Shown here piece after piece: positions 33,052 to 41,381 of a stretch of DNA of 64,000 nucleotides. The notes beneath the pieces are model-generated. The model did not search any database. It saw nothing but the letters and a program-made list of their open reading frames with translations, and was not told the origin of the DNA. Position 1 is the first letter of the stretch. The number at the start of each line of letters is the position of its first letter. The translations under genes and the position numbers were made by a program. The stretch is taken from assembly GCF_039521745.1 (NCBI RefSeq), contig NZ_BAAACT010000171.1. The stretch is one strand, 5' to 3'. The DNA is from Faecalicatena contorta (GTDB lineage: Bacteria; Bacillota; Clostridia; Lachnospirales; Lachnospiraceae).

Positions 33052-34209
33052 ATGGAGAGACAAATTCCTAAAAATGTGCGTCAAATCGGGAATGTCAGTG
33101 ACAGCCCGAAGATTTATGTAGAAGATTATGTAGATACATTTTTCGCCCAGTTGTGCGAAAAAGCGGGGGAGGGACCGATCGGTGCATTCCTGGTAGGAGA
33201 TATCCAGAAAACAGATGATGAGGAGTATGTGTACATATATGGAGCGATCCAAATGCACGATTTAAAATTATCGGGCAGCGATTATGTAATAGACGAGGAT
33301 ACATGGAAAACAGCCTACGAGGACTGCAAACAATATTTTGAAGACGGAGAGATGCTGGGCTGGTTTGTTGCGCATCAGGGGGTACCGCTGACGCCGGAGC
33401 ACAGTACGGTGAAGCTCCACAGAAAATCGTTCCCCAAGAAAAATACGGTGTTTATCATGAAAGATCCTGTGGAGAAGGACGAGGTGTACTTTGCACTGAA
33501 GTTCAATGATCTGATGGAAATCGGCGGACACTATACATATTATGAAAAAAATCCATGTATGCAGAACTATATGATCTCGACTAGAAAGAAGAATGGGGTG
33601 TGTCCCTCGGAAACTGTTGAGGATAGAGCTGCGAAGGACTTTCGCAGTCTGGTTAGAACCCGCGAGGAACAACAGCAGCAGAAAAGAAGCAACCACCTGA
33701 TGTACGCCGTCAGCGCGTGCCTGGTGCTGATTGTCATTATCATGGGTGTCACCACGATCAACAATTTTGATAAAATGAAATCGGTGCAGACCGCTTTGAA
33801 CAATCTGACGAGTACCACGTCCTCGGACAAGCAGCCTGTGGAGGCGAAGGAGACCAGTGGGAATGTAACTGCAGTTACCAATGAACCATCGGGTGAACCA
33901 CTACAGCAGGAGGCCGGGCAAAAGGATGCTCAGGAGGATACCGGACAGAAAGACGATGAAGGACAGGCTCCCGCCGATTCGGATCAGCCGCAGGATACTG
34001 ACAAAGGCGGTCAGGATGCCGATGCGGCGAAAACAGATGCGGGTGTCAACGGAAGCGATGGCGTATATGTCGTGGAACAGGGCGATACACTGGCGATAAT
34101 AAGCAGAAAAACATATGGAGATGTCACCCATGTGGATGCGATCTGCAAAATGAACGGCCTGACGGATGGAAATCTGATTTACGTCGGGCAGAAATTGCTA
34201 TTACCATAA
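33052..34209 (+). CDS. Membrane-anchored LysM protein with JAB/MPN-like N-terminus
   Basis: 385 residues. The N-terminal domain (about 22-145) resembles a JAB/MPN fold, with GAFLVGD and a MLGWFVAHQG block where active enzymes have GWYHSHPG. Only one of the two metal histidines remains (His108), so it is probably not a protease. A basic Gln-rich stretch, a membrane helix (about 217-236), an Asp/Gln/Glu-rich linker and a LysM domain (about 338-385, YVVEQGDTLAIISRK) follow. The N-terminus would be cytoplasmic and LysM would bind the wall. The ATG at 33052 sits nine bases after AGAGG. It is the first of three envelope genes. Confidence 0.75.
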   Translation: MERQIPKNVRQIGNVSDSPKIYVEDYVDTFFAQLCEKAGEGPIGAFLVGDIQKTDDEEYVYIYGAIQMHDLKLSGSDYVIDEDTWKTAYEDCKQYFEDGEMLGWFVAHQGVPLTPEHSTVKLHRKSFPKKNTVFIMKDPVEKDEVYFALKFNDLMEIGGHYTYYEKNPCMQNYMISTRKKNGVCPSETVEDRAAKDFRSLVRTREEQQQQKRSNHLMYAVSACLVLIVIIMGVTTINNFDKMKSVQTALNNLTSTTSSDKQPVEAKETSGNVTAVTNEPSGEPLQQEAGQKDAQEDTGQKDDEGQAPADSDQPQDTDKGGQDADAAKTDAGVNGSDGVYVVEQGDTLAIISRKTYGDVTHVDAICKMNGLTDGNLIYVGQKLLLP

Positions 34210-34261
34210 AATGATGTTATAATCTTTTGGTAAGACGAAAGAACGCATTAAGGGGACAGAC

Positions 34262-35455
34262 ATGACGCAAAAGAAAAATCCATATTTGAAACTGGCCGGC
34301 CCGGTGGATTTGGAAAAAATAAAACAGTCGGCAAAGCGGCACAGAAAAGATGCGGTAAAGCGATGGAGCATAGCCGTGCTGCTGATCATCATGATTGTAA
34401 GCGGATCGTACCTGCTGGTGAAAAACAGGTCCTACACCAGTGTACGTAAGGCTGCATCATACGAAGAAGAAACCTCGGACACCAACCGGTATGCCCAGTT
34501 CGGCGACGGAATCGTGAGATACAGCCGGGATGGTATCGTATATTTGAACAGAAAGAATGAAGAGCAGTGGATTCAGCCATGCCAGATGAAGAATCCGGTG
34601 ATTGATGTCAATGAAGAAACATTTGCTGTGGCGGACAGCGGAGGCAACTCCATACTGGTGTTCACGGAAAAGGGCCTGAAGGGCGAGATGGAGACGACGC
34701 TCCCAATCGAAAAAATGTCGGTATCCAGCCAGGGAATTGTAAGTGCAATCCTGAAAAATGAAGGTTCCCCGATGATCGTATCATACGATGCCACGGGAAA
34801 TATTCTCGTAGAACATCAGGCCACATTAAACAGCACGGGGTATCCGCTTGCCCTGGATCTGTCGCGGGACGGCATGACACTAGCCGTTTCCTACCTGTCC
34901 ACGAAGGATGGGGCCGTGAAGTCCAGAGTCGCCTACTACAATTTTGGCGAGGAAGGCAAATCCAGGACTGATTATGAAGTGGGCATGGAGGAGTACGACG
35001 GGAGTATCATCCCGGAGGTATATTTTATGGACGATACCACATCCGTTGCGGTCAGTGACAGTTCCTTTATCATATATGAGGGAAAGGAAACGCCGCAGAA
35101 GAAAAAGGAAGTGGAGATCAATCAGGAAATAAAAAGCGTATTTCATACAGACAAATACATAGGCTTTGTGCTATTGAATAAGAATAAGTCGGGGTACGAG
35201 GCCCGCCTGTATAATAAGTCAGGCAAACAGGTCATGAACAAAGCATTTACTGGAGAATACAGCAGCGTCAGAATGCATGAGGATGAGATCATCATGTTTG
35301 AGGGAACCAAATGCTGTATTATCACAAAGAACGGAATCATGCGGTTTAAAGGTGACCTGCAGACCAATGCATTGGAAGTCATCCCTGCGCGGGGGATAAA
35401 CAGATACCTGGTGATGAGCGCCGATGAACTGAGAGTCGTTTATCTGGTGAAATAG
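34262..35455 (+). CDS. DUF5711-like membrane protein
   Basis: 397 residues: a basic cytoplasmic N-terminus, one membrane helix (about 38-57, SIAVLLIIMIVSGSYLLV), then a long extracytoplasmic region of repeated beta-strand segments (IDVNEETFAVADSGGNSILV; DATGNILVEHQATL) that looks like a beta-propeller. The function of the family is unknown. It lies between the LysM and CvpA genes with eight bases to the latter, an arrangement I associate with Lachnospiraceae. The family name is from recall of similar proteins, not a search. Confidence 0.65.
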   Translation: MTQKKNPYLKLAGPVDLEKIKQSAKRHRKDAVKRWSIAVLLIIMIVSGSYLLVKNRSYTSVRKAASYEEETSDTNRYAQFGDGIVRYSRDGIVYLNRKNEEQWIQPCQMKNPVIDVNEETFAVADSGGNSILVFTEKGLKGEMETTLPIEKMSVSSQGIVSAILKNEGSPMIVSYDATGNILVEHQATLNSTGYPLALDLSRDGMTLAVSYLSTKDGAVKSRVAYYNFGEEGKSRTDYEVGMEEYDGSIIPEVYFMDDTTSVAVSDSSFIIYEGKETPQKKKEVEINQEIKSVFHTDKYIGFVLLNKNKSGYEARLYNKSGKQVMNKAFTGEYSSVRMHEDEIIMFEGTKCCIITKNGIMRFKGDLQTNALEVIPARGINRYLVMSADELRVVYLVK

Positions 35456-35463
35456 GAGAAGAT

Positions 35464-36282
35464 ATGAATAACTGGTTATTAATCATGGTCGGCGTTATAT
35501 TTATAATCTGTATGGCAGTGGGATATCTGAGAGGCTTTTTCAGAATAGCACTTTCTTTGGTATCTGTTGTGCTTACAATCGTACTTATGATTGTACTGAA
35601 CCCTTACGTAGCACACGCACTGACCAAATATACGCCGATTTCTGAAATGATAGAAACAAAATGCACTGAGGCATTCATGCCTGAGATCTCGGCAGAAGAA
35701 CTGTCAAAAGTGGATTTAAGCGGTACACCCCTTGCCGGGCTGAGCGGAGACGATCTGGCGAACCTAAAAGAGCTGGACTGGGAACAGCTGGGGATTACTG
35801 CAGAGGATGTCCTTAAAGTAGTGGGGGAGATCCCAAAAGACGCACAGATAAAGCAGATCGAGAATTCGGCGCTGCCATCCTTTATGAAAAACATCATTCT
35901 GGAAAATAATAACTCAGAGATATACAGCGAGCTCAATGTATCCAGCTTTCCGGAATACGTGGCCTCCTATATATCCAGAATGGTTATAAAAATAGTATCA
36001 TTTCTGGTGACATTCCTGCTTGCCATCATCATCGTAAGGGCATTGATGGCCGCTGTGGATATCATCGGAGAGCTTCCGGTCGTGGGCCTGCTCAACCGTT
36101 TTGCAGGCGCACTGGCGGGGATTTTTGTGGCGCTCCTGATTGTATGGATCGCGTTTCTTATCCTGACTCTCGTATATACTACGGCAGTCGGAAAAATGTG
36201 TTTTGACCTGATCGAGGACAGTGCAATACTGACTTTCTTGTATGACAAAAATATCCTGCTTCAGAAATTACTGAAGTTTTAA
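35464..36282 (+). CDS. CvpA family membrane protein
   Basis: 272 residues. Opens with the CvpA signature of a first helix followed by YLRGFFRIALSLVSVVLTI. An extra extracytoplasmic domain of about 110 residues lies between helices 2 and 3. The C-terminal half has two to three helices (ISRMVIKIVSFLVTFLLAII; LLNRFAGALAGIFVALLIVW). CvpA-like proteins are linked to envelope homeostasis and secretion. Last gene of the LysM/DUF5711/CvpA operon. Confidence 0.85.
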   Translation: MNNWLLIMVGVIFIICMAVGYLRGFFRIALSLVSVVLTIVLMIVLNPYVAHALTKYTPISEMIETKCTEAFMPEISAEELSKVDLSGTPLAGLSGDDLANLKELDWEQLGITAEDVLKVVGEIPKDAQIKQIENSALPSFMKNIILENNNSEIYSELNVSSFPEYVASYISRMVIKIVSFLVTFLLAIIIVRALMAAVDIIGELPVVGLLNRFAGALAGIFVALLIVWIAFLILTLVYTTAVGKMCFDLIEDSAILTFLYDKNILLQKLLKF

Positions 36283-36320
36283 TATAGATGCAACAAAGTT
36301 TTTTGGTGTTTTAATATATT

Positions 36321-36364
36321 GGGTGCTGTAAAATAACTGGGGAACCAGTTGTTTTATGGTGCCC
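36321..36364. other. 20-base-pair hairpin with G-U pairs after cvpA-like gene
   Basis: All 20 positions of 36321-36340 pair with 36345-36364 across a GGAA tetraloop; five pairs are G-U. It is followed by TTTC, so it may terminate the envelope operon. The remaining gap to the next gene (36365-36587) is AT-rich and shows no supported gene. Confidence 0.7.
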
Positions 36365-36587
36365 TTTCATTGGATCAGAACGGTAACAGCTAAACTTACT
36401 ATGCCCGTTACTATATCTGATATAAAATATATAAGAAGATTCATTTACAAACTTGAAAAAAATGGATATAATGAAAATTGCCGTAACAGTTCAGCTAAGC
36501 CTGGATTGTTACAAATTGTCAGCCTGTTTGAAATACTTTGCTGATTATGATACGACTTAGAGCTAATAAATTATTGGGAGAAATAAG

Positions 36588-37204
36588 ATGGGATTTTATC
36601 AGAATGCGTGCAAGCCCGAAGGATTAGACGGGAAAAAGATGATTCATCAGATGAACAGCCGACACATCGCTATGGCAGAGTGGGGCTTCAGCCACATTAC
36701 AATACACGAAGGTGACGCAGCTTTAGATATTGGCTGCGGCGGCGGGGTAAATATAAAAACGCTGCTTGAAAAAAGCGTTTATGGAAAGGCAAAAGGAATT
36801 GATTACTCGCAGATCAGTGTAGAAGAGTCCAGGAAGATGAATGAAGAGGCAATTAAGGCTGGGCGATGTGAAATCCTGCATGGAGACGTGATGGACCTTC
36901 CGTTCACAGACGCATCGTTTCATGTGGTAACCGCATTTGAGACGATATATTCTGGCCCGACCTTACGAAGGCCTTTGAACAGGTATACAGGGTTCTAAAA
37001 GAGAATGGAATCTTTATGATTTGTAATGAGTCCAATGGTGAAGATGAAGAAGGGGAACAATGGGCGGAAATCATCGAAGGAATGACGGTATATAATTCTG
37101 AGCAGATTCAGATTTTATTGCAGCGGGCTGGTTTTACAAATATTAAAATAGACACAAATGATAAGGGCTGGCTTTGTGCAGTTGGAGAGAAAAACAGTAT
37201 ATAG
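36588..37204 (+). pseudogene. SAM-dependent methyltransferase, frameshifted
   Basis: Class I methyltransferase split by a one-base change. The first frame (36588 to about 36950) carries motif I LDIGCGGG and the acidic motif II region, ending FETIYSG. The second frame then continues naturally as WPDLTKAFEQVYRVLKENG through to TAG 37204, ending LLQRAGFTNI. Joined, the product would be about 205 residues, the normal size for this YjhP/UbiE-like group. A missing T near 36949-36952 (TTTCTGG instead of TTCTGG) would explain it. It could be a true mutation or a sequence error. Confidence 0.8.
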
Positions 37205-37263
37205 GTTATCGCGGATGTATCTGCCGCCACTGTTGGAGAATAGGGGGGATCCGGAGCGTACGG

Positions 37264-37743
37264 TCAACACTCCAGATATTTTACCATGATATATTCCTCC
37301 AGATTCTCATGTACAACCTGAAAACCTAGATCAAGATACATTTTTGCGGCATAATTGGCCTTCTGAACAGACAGGGAAACCTGTCTGTAATTATTTTCCT
37401 TTAGCAGAGAACACATGCTTTTCATCAGAGCGGTTCCGATTCCAATACCCCGGTACTCTTTATAAACAGAGACGGCCAATGACGGCGTTACATCATCTAT
37501 ATGTCCATAGTCGTTCATAATCCGTACCCAGACTGCCCCCACGATTTTACCGCCGGCTTCTGCAACCAGGCATTTATCAGCCTCCTGTGTACCGAAACCG
37601 GAGACATAAACCTGGAGGTCAGGCGATGCTGTAACGGATCTTGGCGGCGCTTCTGTTCCTTCGGGAATAAAGATTGCTTCGTACAAAAAAGTATCTAATA
37701 AAGGGTATTCTGCTTCAGCTATTTCACGTATCTGGTAATTCAT
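37264..37743 (-). CDS. GNAT family N-acetyltransferase
   Basis: 159 residues. The acetyl-CoA-binding region is seen as LAVSVYKEYRGIGIGTALM (motif A, R/Q-x-x-G-x-G) and VSLSVQKANYAAKMYLDLGF. Substrate unknown. The start at 37743 (MNYQIREI) is six bases after AGGAGG on its strand; earlier ATGs overlap that site. Stands alone next to the broken methyltransferase. Confidence 0.85.
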   Translation of the reverse strand: MNYQIREIAEAEYPLLDTFLYEAIFIPEGTEAPPRSVTASPDLQVYVSGFGTQEADKCLVAEAGGKIVGAVWVRIMNDYGHIDDVTPSLAVSVYKEYRGIGIGTALMKSMCSLLKENNYRQVSLSVQKANYAAKMYLDLGFQVVHENLEEYIMVKYLEC

Positions 37744-38024
37744 ATCCATCCTCCTGATTAGTGAATTCATTGTATTCGTTTAGGGGTATAATCCAAACAA
37801 TTATTTATCTTAACGTATCTATTCCTCCATTAAATCTAGTATAGCATGATTATAATAAAAAAGAAAAGAAATTTGGATAAACACATAGAAACTAAAACAT
37901 ATCTATGTAAAATATAATATGAAAACTTCTAATAGATAAAGCTGGGATGTATGGAAAAACAGATAATAGGAGATGGGATATATAAGGGCTGGGATATAGG
38001 AAATCTTATATGAACAGGGCATAT
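37744..38024. other. AT-rich intergenic region, no gene seen
   Basis: The 280 bases between the GNAT gene start and the terminator at 38025 are AT-rich, with short repeated phrases such as GCTGGGAT at about 37941 and 37988. I see no supported gene or RNA. Confidence 0.4.
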
Positions 38025-38059
38025 AAAAACCCCCGAACTGAAATAGCCCGGAGGTTTTT
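38025..38059 (-). terminator. Terminator after the amidohydrolase gene
   Basis: Stem AAAAACC...CCG / CGG...GGTTTTT with one mismatch, flanked by A and T runs on opposite sides, so it can end transcription in either direction. It lies 63 bases past the amidohydrolase stop. Confidence 0.8.
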
Positions 38060-38121
38060 AGGAATTTGTCTTACAGTCAGTCTTCTTACTATCATCGAAA
38101 ATGCGATTACATTAAGGTCTT

Positions 38122-39102
38122 CTAGAGCTTGAACAGGCGCTCTGCATTGCCATGCGCAAATTTTTCCCGATCCTCTTTGCTGATACTCGGACAATTGAAG
38201 AGCTTATCAGCTCCTTCAACAGAAGCAAATGGATAATCTGCAGAGTATATAATGCGGTCAGCACCAAGGACCTTTACACAGAATTCAAAGCATTCCGGTG
38301 ACTGAATACCACTGGATGTAACATACATGTTATTGCGCAGATAATAGCTTGGGTCATGCTTAAGTCCAGCAAATTCTTTCGGCATAGCGGTATCAAAACG
38401 ATCAACGTAATAGGGCAGTAATTCTCCCCAGTGACCAAGGATCATCTGAAGATCCGGGTGACGGTCAAATACACCTGACATAACCATATGCAGCATATGT
38501 AGGCCTGCATCTGTATGCCATCCCATACCATAGCGGGAGTATGCGGAGACCATTTCGTCATTAAATCCGGAATAGCACAGCGCTGTGATCTCTGCCGGCG
38601 GAGCTCCTGGATGGAGGTAAATCGGTACATCAAGTTTCTCACAGGCTGCGAGAAGATCTTCAAACTCAGGATCATCAAGGAATTTCGTTCCATTCACACG
38701 GTTACCGATCAGGCAGCCGACAAATCCTAATTCTTTCACTGCACGTTCCAGCTCAGGAGCGCACGCCTCCGGAACTGCCGTTGGAATTGCTGCAAAGCCT
38801 GCAAAACGATCCGGGTGGCGTTTTATAGCTGCTGCCAGAAAATCATTTGCTTCCTTACAGTTCTGCACAGCTACTTCAGCTGGCCAAACCTGGCCGAATG
38901 GAGTGGAAAGTACCTGCATTGTCACGCCATCCTGATCCATAATACCAATACGAACATCATCAAGATCCATTGCACACGCCGGATTGGTTAACCAGGGAGC
39001 TCCGAGCATAGTGCCCTGTTCCAGCGGCGGTAATCCTTTTGGTGCAGGTGCACCAGGCTTTGGCGGCATAACAAAATGTTCTTCTGCTGCGATAATCTTC
39101 AT
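38122..39102 (-). CDS. Amidohydrolase/decarboxylase of the ACMSD-resorcylate group
   Basis: 326-residue TIM barrel of amidohydrolase family 2. Metal and catalytic residues: Glu7 and His9 in AAEEHF, His in YLHPGAPP, His and Glu in GHWGELLPYY, and Asp in YSADYPF. These match gamma-resorcylate (2,6-dihydroxybenzoate) decarboxylase-like proteins, which remove CO2 from aromatic or related acids. It is followed on its strand by the terminator at 38025 and preceded by a KdgT-type permease, with a TetR regulator divergent. Decarboxylase or hydrolase activity cannot be decided by eye. Confidence 0.82.
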   Translation of the reverse strand: MKIIAAEEHFVMPPKPGAPAPKGLPPLEQGTMLGAPWLTNPACAMDLDDVRIGIMDQDGVTMQVLSTPFGQVWPAEVAVQNCKEANDFLAAAIKRHPDRFAGFAAIPTAVPEACAPELERAVKELGFVGCLIGNRVNGTKFLDDPEFEDLLAACEKLDVPIYLHPGAPPAEITALCYSGFNDEMVSAYSRYGMGWHTDAGLHMLHMVMSGVFDRHPDLQMILGHWGELLPYYVDRFDTAMPKEFAGLKHDPSYYLRNNMYVTSSGIQSPECFEFCVKVLGADRIIYSADYPFASVEGADKLFNCPSISKEDREKFAHGNAERLFKL

Positions 39103-39161
39103 AAATCATTCTCCTTTTTTATATATTATTTTTTTAAACTGATATTAATGCTGCATTAAGT

Positions 39162-40151
39162 TTAATTAGCTGCTGATTTAATAACAACTGCTTTCTCTTT
39201 ATTAGATGGAACCTTTGGCGATCCCCACATCCCCACAACCCATTTTGTAATAAATGGACTTACAAGGCCCGTAATAACAATGGCCAATGCAATCTGTGAA
39301 CCTGCTGTGCCGATGTATGCCTCATAAGTCGGGTCAGCAGCAAGCATTGCGGGTACTGTCATTGCGATGCCGGCTACGCTGCACCAGGCTGTACCACAGT
39401 AACCAGGACGCCGGTTGATAATTTTGTCTACAAAAAGCATAATTACAACGTTGATAATCAGAAATACAACGGCTAAGAGAACACCTGATAAACCTGCTTT
39501 TAAAGCGCTGATAAGGTTGATTGACGAGCCGAAGCAGGCTCCCATAAATGGAATCAGAATTGGGGTGGCAGGCTTCATCATTTTAGCAAAATTCGGGTCG
39601 ATATTTCCAAGCAGCATTCCTAAAAAGAAAGGAACTAATATGGTGATAACACTCATGATATCGAAAGCTCCGCCCGTTGCGGTTGCTAATATCATGATAG
39701 GGAAACAAGGCATGGAAGCCAGATTCATTACTGCGAAGTTTCCTAAATCCGCAGGCTCGCCATAGTCTGCTGCTAATCCCATGAATACTCCGGGGTTTGT
39801 ACTGCAGATAACCGTAACAAATGCAACTGCGCTAATTCCCCAGATACCGTCAACACCAAACATTTTTACGAAGAGAGTGCCAAAACCGAAAGCGATTGCA
39901 AATTTGGCTATCGTAAGAGCACCGCATCTTTTGAGAACTGTTCCTAATGTCTTAACATTAATACCTGCACCGGTTGCAAACAAGATGATTCCCGCAACGG
40001 TCAATGTACCTGTTTTATACATTGCGGTTGTCATTCCCCCAAAAGAGGTCAGTAAGTCCGGAAAAATGGTATTAATTAATGCCACAGTAAACATCGGGAA
40101 AAGCAATGATCCACCTGGTATCTTCTTGAAAATTCCATAAATATCTATCAC
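39162..40151 (-). CDS. 2-keto-3-deoxygluconate permease family transporter
   Basis: About 329 residues with ten hydrophobic segments, a proton-coupled carrier of the KdgT family. Recognisable stretches include KKIPGGSLLFPMFTVALINT, FATGAGINVKTLGTVLKR, and TNPGVFMGLAADYGEPAD. The start is likely GTG 40151 behind GAAAGGAG; the upstream TTG lies before that site. Together with the amidohydrolase it suggests import and decarboxylation of an organic acid; whether KDG itself is the substrate is unclear, since no KDG kinase is present. Confidence 0.85.
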   Translation of the reverse strand: MIDIYGIFKKIPGGSLLFPMFTVALINTIFPDLLTSFGGMTTAMYKTGTLTVAGIILFATGAGINVKTLGTVLKRCGALTIAKFAIAFGFGTLFVKMFGVDGIWGISAVAFVTVICSTNPGVFMGLAADYGEPADLGNFAVMNLASMPCFPIMILATATGGAFDIMSVITILVPFFLGMLLGNIDPNFAKMMKPATPILIPFMGACFGSSINLISALKAGLSGVLLAVVFLIINVVIMLFVDKIINRRPGYCGTAWCSVAGIAMTVPAMLAADPTYEAYIGTAGSQIALAIVITGLVSPFITKWVVGMWGSPKVPSNKEKAVVIKSAAN

Positions 40152-40441
40152 TGTATATTTCTCTCCTTTCAATAACTAAACATGGTTAACATCTATTGCA
40201 TCGGCCTTTGCTTTTTCTTAATATTAACAGTTAAAAACACAGATTTCGACCATTAAAAAAATAAGTTTTGTTGTTTAACCGTCACCCCTTTTTTTTGTGG
40301 TGAGTAACCCCAAGAAAACCTACAAAGTCTGAGAAATTGATTATTATAATAGGAGACATATTATGTTATAATTATATAGACCAGTAAAGTAAAGAGGAAG
40401 AAAACAAAAGAACAGCCGAATGAGGTGGAAGGGAGATTACA

Positions 40442-41016
40442 ATGGCAGATTTACGGAAAATAAAAACCAAATCACTAATTCAAAATGCTTTGATCGAGTT
40501 GTTGAAAGAGAAGAGTATTCACTGTATAACAATTACGGATATATGTGCAAAAGCCCAGATTAATCGCTCTACATTTTACAGCCACTATGAAGATATTAAT
40601 ATTTTTTTGGAACAGACGATGAGAGAAACCGCTGAAGGGTTAACAATAAAAATCCAAATAAGCTTATGAAAAAGGGCGAGGCATACGAGTGCTACTATAA
40701 CTGGTTTTGCCATGTCAGGGATCATGGTGAACTTTTTTCTTTACTATTAGGTCCTAATGGTTCTTTAGAATTCGACGCCTTGATTCTGCAGCAGGGAATT
40801 GACTGGTATACTACGATGTTACGCCCCATTACCTATAAATTTGAGGATATTATTCCGTTGGATGTTCTGACTAATTACATAATCGGAGCACACTATGGGC
40901 TGCTTAAGTTTTATATAAAAAGTAATTTCAAGTATAGTGCCGAATTTATGACCCAAAAAATGGTCAATCTGACTTTTAACGGAATTATACCGATGATGGG
41001 AATACTCGATGAATGA
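40442..41016 (+). pseudogene. TetR family regulator, split by a frameshift
   Basis: The first frame (40442-40669) encodes the DNA-binding part: KTKSLIQNALIELLKEKSI and the helix-turn-helix TITDICAKAQINRSTFYSHY, then stops. The second frame (open from 40636; an ATG overlaps the first stop at 40666) carries the ligand domain, including HVRDHGELFSLLLGPNG. Joined near 40640-40660, in an A-rich run, they make about 190 residues, the usual TetR length. Divergent from the permease/amidohydrolase genes it would control. Alternatives are a sequence error or translation of two coupled peptides. Confidence 0.75.
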
Positions 41017-41106
41017 AGGTGGGATCAGTTTTTTTGCAGTATTATAAGTCCTCCAGACCATATTCTAATCATCCTGATCAAACAAAATGGCAGAATTGGG
41101 TAATCT

Positions 41107-41134
41107 CCCCCCCATATCAGACGGTATGGGGGGG
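41107..41134. repeat. C7/G7 inverted repeat
   Basis: CCCCCCCATA, an eight-base loop, TATGGGGGGG, flanked by ATCT and GAT. It lies just before a transposase remnant and may be the trace of an element end, or a terminator without a T run. Confidence 0.55.
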
Positions 41135-41160
41135 ATCGCCGGCTAGCTGCGGAGGGATGT

Positions 41161-41337
41161 AAATTTGATTCAGCCCAGAATCCCCACGAGCCTGACAACT
41201 ATTCCAAGACGTTGCCTAATGAGAAAGGATTTAACATCCATAACTTAAATGCGCTTTACGGCTTTTGTAATCGAATCTATGTGGATGCTATTGTACCATT
41301 CTTTCCGCCAAACGCTTCCTCGCCCCAACCCCTTTGA
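41161..41337 (+). pseudogene. IS4-type transposase remnant
   Basis: A 58-codon open stretch with no start, reading KFDSAQNPHEPDNYSKTLPN, then GFNIHNLNALYGFCNRIYVD, up to TGA. The order (F-x-N-x-H-x-L-N-A-L-Y, then a Tyr-x-Asp block) matches IS4-family transposases at the start of their catalytic region. Both ends are missing, so it is decayed. It is in a 365-base gap between the TetR gene and the leftward kinase operon; the rest of that gap shows nothing else. Confidence 0.6.
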
Positions 41338-41381
41338 TAGATCTGTTCATATCCAGGATGGGATAAAACTGTATACCAAAG

